Shown: positions 23,473 to 31,223 of the stretch, piece by piece
Position numbering within the stretch: position 1 is the stretch's first letter
Layout: each line of letters opens with the position of its first letter
DNA from: Rhodobiaceae bacterium UBA7804
GTDB taxonomy: Bacteria > Pseudomonadota > Alphaproteobacteria > Parvibaculales > Parvibaculaceae
Assembly: GCA_002480495.1 (NCBI GenBank)
Contig: DLCG01000020.1
Span: forward strand, 1 to 64,000
Length of the DNA stretch: 64,000 bases
Direction: 5' to 3'
Translations under genes and position numbers: made by a program
The notes under the pieces: generated by a model
The model's input: only the letters and a program-made list of their open reading frames with translations
The model's database searches: none
What the model was told of the DNA's origin: nothing

Positions 23473-26265
23473 TCACGCCGCGGCGACGGCGTCGTCGCGT
23501 TTCGAACGCTTGGCGGGTCTTGCCTTCTTCATCGGGTCGGCCAGCGCTTCCTGGAGATGGCGTTCGACCGCCTTCTTCTTGTTGGCGTTGGTGACCTTGT
23601 GGCCGATCACGTCCTTCACATAGAAGACGTCGACCGCACGCTCGCCATAGGTGGTGATGTGGGCCGAGCCGATGGTGAGGCCGAGATGGAAGAGCGCGCG
23701 CGACAGCGCATGGACGAGGCCCGGCCGGTCGAGGCCGTTCACCTCGATGACCGTGTAGGCATCCGACGCATCATTGTCGATGAAGACCTGCGGGGCGACG
23801 GTGAAGGCATCCGCCCGGCGCTCGCGGCGCTGACGGCTTTCGATCGCGTCCGGCGGGAGCACCTCGCCCGCCAGCACCTTGCGGATCATGTCTTCGAGGC
23901 GGCGGATGCGGCGCTCCTCGCGCACGGCGGTGCCGTCCGGGTCCTGCACCCAGAGCATGTCGAGCGCCATGCCGTCGCGCGTCGTGAAAATCTTGGCATC
24001 GACGATATTCATGCCGAGAACGGCGCAGGCACCGGCGAAGCGGGCGAAGAGGCCCGGATGGTCCTGCGTGTAGAGCGTGAGTTCCGTCACGTCGCGCGTG
24101 GGCTCGGGCTCGGCGGCGATGGCGAGCGGCTGCTCCTTCGCGCCTTCGATGAAGCGAGCATGGCGCTCCTGCATGTCGGTGTCGGTCGATATCCAGTAGG
24201 CATCGCCGTGACGCTTGAGATAGCGCTCGACAGCCGATTTCGACCAGTCGGAAAGACGCGCGGCCAAGGCTTCCTTGGCTTCGGCGACACGGCCCTTGCG
24301 ATTGAGCGCGCTCTCGCCGCCCTGCAGCAGGGCTTCCGTTTCGAAATAGAGCTGACGCAGCAACTGGCCCTTCCAGCCGTTCCAGACGCCGGGACCGACC
24401 GCCTTGATGTCCACCACGGTGAGGACATAGAGCATCTTCAGGCGCTCCGGGCTCTGCACGAGGCTCGCGAAGTCGCGCACGGTGCGCGGGTCGGCGATGT
24501 CGCGGCGTTGCGCCACATCCGACATGACGAGATGGTTCTGCACGAGCCAGGCGACGGTCTCCGTTTCGCCGGGGCCCATGCCGAGACGCGGGCAGAGCTT
24601 GCGCGCAATGGCGGCGCCCGCATCCGAATGGTCCTCGTCGCGGCCCTTCGCGATGTCGTGGAGGAAGACGGCCATGTAGAGCGCGTTGCGGCTTTTCAGC
24701 TTGCCCATCAATTCATGGGCGAGCGGATATTCCTCGCGCTCCTTGCCCTTCTCGACTTCGGAGAGAATGCCGATGGCGCGGAGCAGATGCTCGTCCGCCG
24801 TGTAGTGGTGATACATGTTGAACTGCATCAGCGCGACGATGCGTCCGAAATCGGGCACGAAGCGGCCGAGCACACCCGCCTCGTTCATCAGGCGGAGCGT
24901 GATTTCCGGCGTCTTCTTCGAGGCGAGAATTTCGAGGAAGAGACGGTTCGCCTCCTCGTTCTTGCGCAACGATGCGTCGACGAGCTTCAGGGAGCGCGTG
25001 ACGAGCTTCAGCGCGTCCGGATGAATGTCGAGGCCGTGGCTCTCGGCGACATGAAAGATGCGGATGAGGTTCACCGGGTCCTTCTCGAAGAAGGAGACAT
25101 TGGCGACGGAGAGACGGCCCGTCTCCACGGTGAAGCCGCGAATGACCTTCTTGCGGCGCATGGCCTGCATGAAACGGCCGATGGAGGGCTTCTTCTTCTT
25201 TTCCTGATCCTCGAGCACGGCGCAGAAGATGCGCGTGAGATCGCCCACATCCTTGGCGATGAGGAAGTAGTGCTTCATGAAGCGTTCGACGGCCTTGAGC
25301 CCCCGGTGCTCCTGATAGCCAAGACGCTTCGCCATCTCCGTCTGGAGGTCGAAGGTGATGCGCTCCTCGGCGCGGCCCGTCAGGAAGTGCAGCTCGCAGC
25401 GCACGGCCCAGAGGAAGTTCTCCGCCTTGCGGAAGGTCTGGTATTCTTCCCTGGTGAAGACGCCGACCTTGACGAGGTCGGAGGTCTGCTTCACGCGGTA
25501 GACATATTTCGCGATCCAGAAAAGCGTGTTGAGGTCGCGAAGACCGCCCTTGCCTTCCTTAACATTGGGTTCGACGAGATAGCGGCTTTCGCCCGAGCGC
25601 TGGTGGCGCACATCGCGCTCGGCGAGCTTCGCCTCCACGAATTCATTGGCGGTGCCGGCGACGACTTCCTCGTCGAAACGCTTTTCGAGATCGGCGAAGA
25701 GATCGCGGTCGCCATAGATGAAGCGCGCCTCGAGAAGCGCGGTGCGGATGGTGAAATCCTCGCGCGAGAGGCGGATGCAATCGGCGATGGAGCGGGTCGA
25801 ATGACCGACCTTGAGGCCGAGATCCCAGAGCGCATAAAGCATGTATTCGACGACGCTCTCGCCCCAGGGGGTCTGCTTGTAGGGAAGCAGGAAAAGAAGA
25901 TCGATATCGGAGCCGGGCGCGAGCGTGCCGCGGCCATAACCGCCCACCGCGGCGATGGCGATGCGCTCGGCCCCGCTCGGATTGGGCGCGGGGAACACAT
26001 GCTCGGTCGCGAAAGTGTAAAGCTCGCGGATGATCGCATCCTGCAGGTAGCAGAGCGCCTCGGCGCAGGCGCGGCCCCTGTGCGCGCCCTGCTCCAGCCG
26101 CTCGCGCGCCTTTTCCCGGCCTTCGGTCAGCGCCTGTTTCAGCACCGAGACGACGCCACGCTTCAGCGCCAGCTCGTCTTTCGCGGTCGCGCGGACGGCA
26201 TCGAGCTTTTCCCGGATGTCGTCGGGATCGGCGATTTCAAGCAGGCTCGGCAAGGTACGGCCCAT
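23473..26265 (-). CDS. glnD: [Protein-PII] uridylyltransferase / uridylyl-removing enzyme
   Basis: GlnD (930 aa) is the glutamine sensor that uridylylates and deuridylylates PII proteins in nitrogen control. It has the nucleotidyltransferase motif GGYGRGTLAPGSDIDLLF (about residues 108-125), a GlnD PII-binding region, an HD hydrolase domain (FLHDIAKGRDEDHSD), and two C-terminal ACT domains (LYTQDHPGLFARFAGACAVLG and VNGLDRPGLVHALSRALFHLG). I chose ATG at 26265, preceded by GAGGAG; the in-frame ATG at 26349 adds 28 unlikely residues. It would normally be adjacent to murJ in relatives. No PII gene is in the window. Confidence 0.97.
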   Translation of the reverse strand: MGRTLPSLLEIADPDDIREKLDAVRATAKDELALKRGVVSVLKQALTEGREKARERLEQGAHRGRACAEALCYLQDAIIRELYTFATEHVFPAPNPSGAERIAIAAVGGYGRGTLAPGSDIDLLFLLPYKQTPWGESVVEYMLYALWDLGLKVGHSTRSIADCIRLSREDFTIRTALLEARFIYGDRDLFADLEKRFDEEVVAGTANEFVEAKLAERDVRHQRSGESRYLVEPNVKEGKGGLRDLNTLFWIAKYVYRVKQTSDLVKVGVFTREEYQTFRKAENFLWAVRCELHFLTGRAEERITFDLQTEMAKRLGYQEHRGLKAVERFMKHYFLIAKDVGDLTRIFCAVLEDQEKKKKPSIGRFMQAMRRKKVIRGFTVETGRLSVANVSFFEKDPVNLIRIFHVAESHGLDIHPDALKLVTRSLKLVDASLRKNEEANRLFLEILASKKTPEITLRLMNEAGVLGRFVPDFGRIVALMQFNMYHHYTADEHLLRAIGILSEVEKGKEREEYPLAHELMGKLKSRNALYMAVFLHDIAKGRDEDHSDAGAAIARKLCPRLGMGPGETETVAWLVQNHLVMSDVAQRRDIADPRTVRDFASLVQSPERLKMLYVLTVVDIKAVGPGVWNGWKGQLLRQLYFETEALLQGGESALNRKGRVAEAKEALAARLSDWSKSAVERYLKRHGDAYWISTDTDMQERHARFIEGAKEQPLAIAAEPEPTRDVTELTLYTQDHPGLFARFAGACAVLGMNIVDAKIFTTRDGMALDMLWVQDPDGTAVREERRIRRLEDMIRKVLAGEVLPPDAIESRQRRERRADAFTVAPQVFIDNDASDAYTVIEVNGLDRPGLVHALSRALFHLGLTIGSAHITTYGERAVDVFYVKDVIGHKVTNANKKKAVERHLQEALADPMKKARPAKRSKRDDAVAAA

Positions 26266-26574
26266 AAGGGGCAACTCCTCGGGTAAATCGGGCGGCGCGA
26301 CGCCCGATGGAACAAGCTGGCCTCCAGATGAGGGACGGAGGGCGCGCAATCAAGCAGGGCCATGAAAACACGCCAAGCTATCGAAATCATTACGATATTT
26401 TCACGGCATATCCAATTTTCGCCACGAAATTGCCGGGATTTCGTCACGAGCGGGGCACACCTCCTCCATGCGGGCGCCGGTGAGGTTCCCCGACGATGTT
26501 CCACTCCGGTGTTGCGCCGGGGGCGCCTGCCCGACGCCCGCGAGCGACGAGACCTACGAGAAGGAGAAGGAACC
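26266..26574. other. Divergent intergenic region between glnD and a secreted-protein gene
   Basis: No gene is seen. The stretch 26360-26450 is AT-rich and probably holds the promoters of both flanking genes, but no clear hexamer pair could be assigned. The part nearer 26575 is GC-rich and ends in the purine-rich ribosome-binding site AAGGAGAAGG. Confidence 0.4.
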
Positions 26575-26883
26575 ATGCGCAAGATTTCATCCCTGATCGC
26601 CGCCGCGAGCCTCGGCACCGGCATTGCGCTGGGCAGCCTGCCGGCGCAGGCCGCGACCGCCGCCGCCAATCTCTCGACCGGCGAGGCGGAAGAGCTCTGC
26701 CAGAGGCTGGAGGCGCAATATGACTTCGTCGCCCAGTTCAAGCAGGGCCTGCCCTATATGGATGAGGCGAAGGCGCTGCAGGAGAAGGGTATGGCGGCCT
26801 GCGAGAACGGCAAGCCCGCCGAAGGCGTGGCGGACCTCAGGCAGTCGATCAAGACCATGCATGTGGCGCCCGACACGCTCTGA
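26575..26883 (+). CDS. Small secreted protein of unknown function
   Basis: A 102-residue protein with a clear signal peptide: MRKISSLIAAASLGTGIALG, then SLPAQAA with cleavage expected after AQA. The mature part is about 75 residues, helical and charged (TGEAEELCQRLEAQYDFV ... MAACENGKPAEGVADLRQSI), with two Cys (CQRL, ACEN) that could form a disulphide. The start has a strong Shine-Dalgarno (AAGGAGAAGG). I recognise no family. A GC-rich inverted repeat (26904-26942) follows the stop and may terminate transcription. Confidence 0.8.
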   Translation: MRKISSLIAAASLGTGIALGSLPAQAATAAANLSTGEAEELCQRLEAQYDFVAQFKQGLPYMDEAKALQEKGMAACENGKPAEGVADLRQSIKTMHVAPDTL

Positions 26884-26903
26884 CGCCTCATGACCCCCAT
26901 GCG

Positions 26904-26942
26904 AGCGGCGGCGCGCCTTCCCGCAAGGGTGCCGCCGCCGCT
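26904..26942 (+). terminator. GC-rich inverted repeat after the secreted-protein gene
   Basis: AGCGGCGGCG (26904-26913) and CGCCGCCGCT (26933-26942) can form a 10-bp stem 20 nt after the stop codon. No T-run follows, so it is a weak or Rho-assisted terminator at best. Confidence 0.4.
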
Positions 26943-27030
26943 TCCGCCTGAGGCCATAAGTTGATAAGAAACGCGGAGACGCGCGGGGCGCGCGCGGCTT
27001 TCCGGCGGCGCGGACGAGAAGGACAGGATT

Positions 27031-27777
27031 TTGAGCGAACAGGCCTTGAGCACGGACAAGACCACCGACCGGCGGAAGATCTTCAGCCGGTTGCTGCAGG
27101 GCTGGTGGAAGGACCGCACGCAGTTCTCGCGCAAGAAGATCCACCGCACCTGCCCCGTCTGCGGCTATCACGGCATCTTTCTCTCGGTCGGACGGCCCTC
27201 GCGCTGGGATTCGCGCTGCCCCAATTGCGGAAGCCGCGAGCGGCACCGGCTGCTGCAGCTCTATCTCATCGATAACGGAATCGACCTTTCGACGAAAAAG
27301 ATCCTGCAGTTCGGCCCCGAGAAGTGGCTGATGCGGGCGATGAAGAACAATCCGGATTACGAGCCCGCCGATCTCTACTCGCCGATCGCGAAATTCCGGC
27401 TCGACATCACGAAGATCGACCGGCCGGACAATTTCTTCGACGTCGTCATCGCGAACCATGTGTTCGAGCATGTGGACGACGACAAGGCGGCGATGCGGGA
27501 AATGTTCCGTGTACTGAAGCCCGGCGGCTACGGCTTCTTTTCCGTGCCGATCAATCTGTCGCGCGAAGAGACCTACGAGAACCCGGCGATCACCGATCCG
27601 GACGAACGCTTCGTCCATTTCGGCGGCACGGACCACAAGCGCTTCTACGGCCGCGACTTCGCGGAGAAGCTGAAGGCGGCGGGTTTCACCTCCGTGGAGC
27701 CCTATCGCCGGAAGCCGGAAGAGGAAGTGAAGTGGGGCTTGCTGCGCGACGAGTGCATCTACGTGGCGCGGAAGTAG
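27031..27777 (+). CDS. SAM-dependent methyltransferase with an N-terminal zinc ribbon
   Basis: A 248-residue class I methyltransferase fused to a zinc-ribbon. The four Cys are in RTCPVCGYHG and RCPNCGSRERHR (about residues 40-75). The methyltransferase part has FDVVIANHVFEHVDDDKAAM, MFRVLKPGGYGFFSVPINL and the C-terminal YGRDFAEKLKAAGF, typical of Methyltransf_11. The motif I glycine loop is weak (ILQFGPEKW). The substrate is unknown; similar proteins occur in surface polysaccharide clusters. The start is TTG at 27031 with AAGGA upstream. The gene converges with the NUDIX gene. Confidence 0.85.
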   Translation: MSEQALSTDKTTDRRKIFSRLLQGWWKDRTQFSRKKIHRTCPVCGYHGIFLSVGRPSRWDSRCPNCGSRERHRLLQLYLIDNGIDLSTKKILQFGPEKWLMRAMKNNPDYEPADLYSPIAKFRLDITKIDRPDNFFDVVIANHVFEHVDDDKAAMREMFRVLKPGGYGFFSVPINLSREETYENPAITDPDERFVHFGGTDHKRFYGRDFAEKLKAAGFTSVEPYRRKPEEEVKWGLLRDECIYVARK

Positions 27778-27799
27778 GCGTCGTCCTTCCCACACGCTT

Positions 27800-28204
27800 T
27801 CAGCTTTGTGCGAGAAGTGTCGCGAAGAGTTCCCTGTATCGGGGCATGGCAAGATCTTCCAGCGCACAGGCCTCATCGAGCGTGAACCAGCGAAGCTCGG
27901 TGTGTTCATCGCCGGTCAAGGAAGGTTCGCCGCGCCATTCGGTGACAGCAAAGAAATGATGCCTCGCTTCGCCGTATTGCTCCGGCAGCGGTTCGGCAAA
28001 GATGCCGACCTCTTCGAACTGCAGCGGCGTGACGCCGAGTTCTTCCATCGCTTCCCGGACCAGCGCCTGCTCGACCGTCTCGCCGGGCTCTACATGCCCG
28101 CCCGGTATGTCCCAGCAATCGGGATAGGTCGCCTTGTGTGCGGCACGGCGCGCGAGAAGCAGGCGGCCCTCTTTCACGAAAAACGCACCTGCCGTGCGTC
28201 TCAT
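27800..28204 (-). CDS. NUDIX hydrolase
   Basis: A 134-residue NUDIX protein. The Nudix box is GGHVEPGETVEQALVREAMEELGV (about residues 35-58), with all catalytic Glu positions intact (REAMEEL). The fold suggests hydrolysis of a nucleoside diphosphate derivative and the domain resembles MutT-like enzymes, but the substrate is unknown. Its ATG overlaps the mutS stop by 4 nt, so the two are likely co-transcribed; a MutT-like role in nucleotide-pool cleaning would fit, by inference only. Confidence 0.93.
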   Translation of the reverse strand: MRRTAGAFFVKEGRLLLARRAAHKATYPDCWDIPGGHVEPGETVEQALVREAMEELGVTPLQFEEVGIFAEPLPEQYGEARHHFFAVTEWRGEPSLTGDEHTELRWFTLDEACALEDLAMPRYRELFATLLAQS

Positions 28205-30993
28205 TCCTTCACCAGCCCCTTCAACCTGTAGATCAGCTCCAGCGCGGCCTTGGGCGTCAGCTCGTCGGGATTGAGCGACTTCAGTTCCGCCTCGACGGCG
28301 CTTTCCTCCGCCTGCGGAGCTTCGGGCTTGGCGCTCGCGGAGAAGAGCGGCAGGTCGTCGATCAGCTTCGCGCGGGCCTCGCGGTCGTTGCCTTTTTCCA
28401 GGGCGGCGAGAACGGATTGCGCGCGGGCGATGACGGGCGGGGGGAGGCCTGCGAGCTTCGCGACCTGGATACCGTAGGAGCGGTCCGCCGCGCCGGGGCC
28501 GACCTCATGCAGGAAGACGACATCGCCCTTCCATTCCTTCACGCGCATGGTGGCATTCGCGAGGTGCCCGAGCTTTTCCGCCAGCACGGTGAGCTCGTGA
28601 TAATGCGTGGCGAAGAGGGCGCGCGAGCGGTTCACGTCATGGAGATGTTCGACGGCGGCCCAGGCGATGGAAAGCCCGTCGAAGGTTGCCGTGCCGCGGC
28701 CGATCTCGTCCAGGATGACGAGAGAGCGGGGCCCGGCCTGATTGAGGATCGCGGCGGTTTCGACCATCTCGACCATGAAGGTGGAGCGGCCGCGCGCGAG
28801 ATCGTCCGCCGCGCCGACGCGCGAGAAGAGACGGTCGACCGTGCCGATATGCGCCTCGTCGGCGGGCACGAAGGCGCCCATCTGCGCCATGATGGCGATA
28901 AGCGCATTCTGGCGCAGGAAGGTCGATTTACCGGCCATGTTGGGGCCGGTGAGGAGCCATAATGATTTGGGTGCGTCGTGTCGGGAGTCGTTGTCTGGCA
29001 TGTCGCTGCGGGACGCCGCTCCTTGCAACATGCCTGATTGTTCCGCGCTGTCGGCGCTCAAATCGCAATCGTTGGGCACGAATTGTTCGCCGGTTTTCGC
29101 AAGCGCCGCCTCGACCACGGGATGGCGGCCGGCCACGACACGGAAGGCGAGGCTCCCATCGACGCGGGGGCGGACGTGGCGGCGCTCGGCGGCGAGTTCC
29201 GCCAGCGCGGCAACGACATCGAGCGCGGCCAGCGCTTCGGCCGTGCGGGCGAGGACGGGCGTCTCGGCAAGCGTCGCGGCGACGAGCTCATCGAAAAGGG
29301 CAAGTTCGATTTCAAGCGCGCGGCCCGCGGCTTCCGCGATGCGGCTTGCGAGGCCGGCGAGCTCCGGCGTCGTGAAGCGCATGGCATTCGCCATGGTCTG
29401 GCGGTGGATATAGGTCTCGGAGAAGGGCGCCTGCGTCAGCTTCTCGCCATGGCGGGGCGGGACCTCGATGTAATAGCCGAGCACATTGTTGTGGCGGACC
29501 TTGAGGGCGGAGATGCCCGTCTCGTCCGCATATTTCGCCTGCAGCCCGGCGATGAGCTTGCGCGCATCGTCGCGGAGCGCGCGCGTCTCGTCGAGATCCG
29601 CGGAGGCACCCTTGGCGATGAAGCCGCCATCGCGGGCGATCAAGGGCAGTTCCTCGGCGAGCGTCGCGGAGAGGCGCTCCTTGAGGGCCGCGGCCACATT
29701 TTCCATCGCCGCGCATTCCGCCGCGATCTCGTCCGGCAGCGGCAGGAGCGAGGGGGGCGCGGCATCGAGCGCGCCGCAAAGGGCATGGGCGGCGGCAAGG
29801 CCACCCGCGATCGCGGCCAGATCGCGCGGACCGCCGCGCCCAAGCGAGAGGCGCGAAAGAGCGCGGGCGATATCGGGCGCGGATTTGAGCGCCACCCTCA
29901 AGTCGCGGCGAACATCGCGCGCTTCCAGCAGCCATTCGACGGCATCGAGGCGGCGATTGATCGCCTGCGGGTCCGTCAGCGGCGCGGCGAGGCGGCTCGC
30001 CAATTCGCGCGCGCCAGCACCCGTGACCGTGCGGTCGATGGTCGCGAGGAGGGAGCCCTGGGTCTCGCCCTGCAGCGTCCTCACGAGTTCGAGATTGGCG
30101 CGGGTGGCGGCGTCGATCGCCATGGTGTCGGCGGCGGCGACGCGGCGGGGCGCGGCAAGGGCGGGCATGCGGCCGACCTGTGTCAGCTCCACATAGTCGA
30201 GCAGCGCGCCCATGGCGCCCAGTTCCGCGCGGGAGAAGGCGCCGAACCCATCCAGTGCCGAGACGGCAAAATGGGACTTGAGGCGGCGCTCGGCATTGCC
30301 GCTGTCGAAACGGGCGGATGGCAGGAGCGTGAGCGTTGCGCCGGAATGGGCGAGCGTTTCGTCGCTCCTTTCGTCATTGGCGAATCCTTCCGGCACGAGA
30401 AGTTCGCCCGGCGAGAGTCTGGCAAGCTCCGCGCCGAGGCCCGAGGGCGAAACGGAGGTGACGGCGAAGTCGCCGGTCGAGACATCCGCCCAGGCAAGGC
30501 CCAACTCGCCCTCGCTGCCGACTTTTGCCAGAGCGGCGAGATAGTTATGGGCGCGGGCATCGAGAAGCGTGTCTTCCGTCAGCGTGCCCGGCGTGACGAG
30601 GCGCTGGACGGCGCGGGCGACGACGGATTTCGAGCCCCGCTTCTTCGCTTCCGCCGGGTCTTCGGTCTGCTCGCAGACGGCGACCTTGAAGCCCTTGCGG
30701 ATGAGGCGCTCCAGATAGGCGTCGTGACTATGGACGGGGACGCCGCACATCGGGATGTCTTTCCCTAAATGCTTGCCGCGCTTCGTCAGCGCGATGTCGA
30801 GAGCGCCCGCCGCCGCTACGGCATCCTCGAAGAAGAGTTCGTAGAAGTCGCCCATCCGGTAGAAGAGGAGGGCATCCGGCCACTGCGCCTTGATTTCGAG
30901 ATACTGGGCCATCATTGGAGTGGCCTCCGCCGGTATGGAGGGCGGGGCGGGCGGCTCGTTCTCGTGCTGGAAGGTGGCGGCGCGTTCGGACAT
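28201..30993 (-). CDS. mutS: DNA mismatch repair protein MutS
   Basis: MutS (930 aa) recognises mismatches and recruits MutL. The mismatch-binding domain has MMAQYLEIKAQWPDALLFYRMGDFYELFFEDA (the Phe-x-Glu motif) at about residues 27-58. The ATPase domain has Walker A GPNMAGKSTFLRQ (about 681-693), Walker B LVILDEIGRGT and LFATHYHELT. An extra segment of about 30 residues, rich in Ser, Asp and Gln, lies between FVPNDCDLS and LWLLTGPNMAGKS; most MutS proteins have only a few residues there. The gene is divergent from maeB and upstream of a NUDIX gene. Confidence 0.97.
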   Translation of the reverse strand: MSERAATFQHENEPPAPPSIPAEATPMMAQYLEIKAQWPDALLFYRMGDFYELFFEDAVAAAGALDIALTKRGKHLGKDIPMCGVPVHSHDAYLERLIRKGFKVAVCEQTEDPAEAKKRGSKSVVARAVQRLVTPGTLTEDTLLDARAHNYLAALAKVGSEGELGLAWADVSTGDFAVTSVSPSGLGAELARLSPGELLVPEGFANDERSDETLAHSGATLTLLPSARFDSGNAERRLKSHFAVSALDGFGAFSRAELGAMGALLDYVELTQVGRMPALAAPRRVAAADTMAIDAATRANLELVRTLQGETQGSLLATIDRTVTGAGARELASRLAAPLTDPQAINRRLDAVEWLLEARDVRRDLRVALKSAPDIARALSRLSLGRGGPRDLAAIAGGLAAAHALCGALDAAPPSLLPLPDEIAAECAAMENVAAALKERLSATLAEELPLIARDGGFIAKGASADLDETRALRDDARKLIAGLQAKYADETGISALKVRHNNVLGYYIEVPPRHGEKLTQAPFSETYIHRQTMANAMRFTTPELAGLASRIAEAAGRALEIELALFDELVAATLAETPVLARTAEALAALDVVAALAELAAERRHVRPRVDGSLAFRVVAGRHPVVEAALAKTGEQFVPNDCDLSADSAEQSGMLQGAASRSDMPDNDSRHDAPKSLWLLTGPNMAGKSTFLRQNALIAIMAQMGAFVPADEAHIGTVDRLFSRVGAADDLARGRSTFMVEMVETAAILNQAGPRSLVILDEIGRGTATFDGLSIAWAAVEHLHDVNRSRALFATHYHELTVLAEKLGHLANATMRVKEWKGDVVFLHEVGPGAADRSYGIQVAKLAGLPPPVIARAQSVLAALEKGNDREARAKLIDDLPLFSASAKPEAPQAEESAVEAELKSLNPDELTPKAALELIYRLKGLVKE
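28993..29040. repeat. In-frame palindromic insertion in mutS
   Basis: Within the extra mutS segment the arms GGCATGT (28997-29003) and ACATGCC (29028-29034) form an inverted repeat that extends with mismatches to about 28993-29038. It encodes residues such as GMLQGAASRSDMP. A short palindrome inserted in frame recalls Rickettsia palindromic elements; this is inference. Confidence 0.45.
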
Positions 30994-31223
30994 GAGGGCG
31001 GAGAGTAATCAGAACCGGGCGCGGCGGAAAGACACTGCATGACGCCAATCCGCGCCCAAAGGGATGGGGACGGGCCAGGGAAAGCGTGGCAAGGACACGC
31101 AAAATCAACGGAGTTCGCTTGTTATTGGCCTATTGCCAGCCTAAAAAGCGGGCTCCGGGAACAAGGGCGGGGACAAGGGCCCCCGCGCCCCATCCCCCGC
31201 CTGACCATGCCGGACCATAGATC

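Noticed and set aside
23245..26286. A long plus-strand open frame (over 1000 codons) opposite glnD
   Set aside because: It mirrors the glnD codons, shows no conserved motif and lacks a ribosome-binding site; GC-rich codon bias keeps the reverse frame free of stops.
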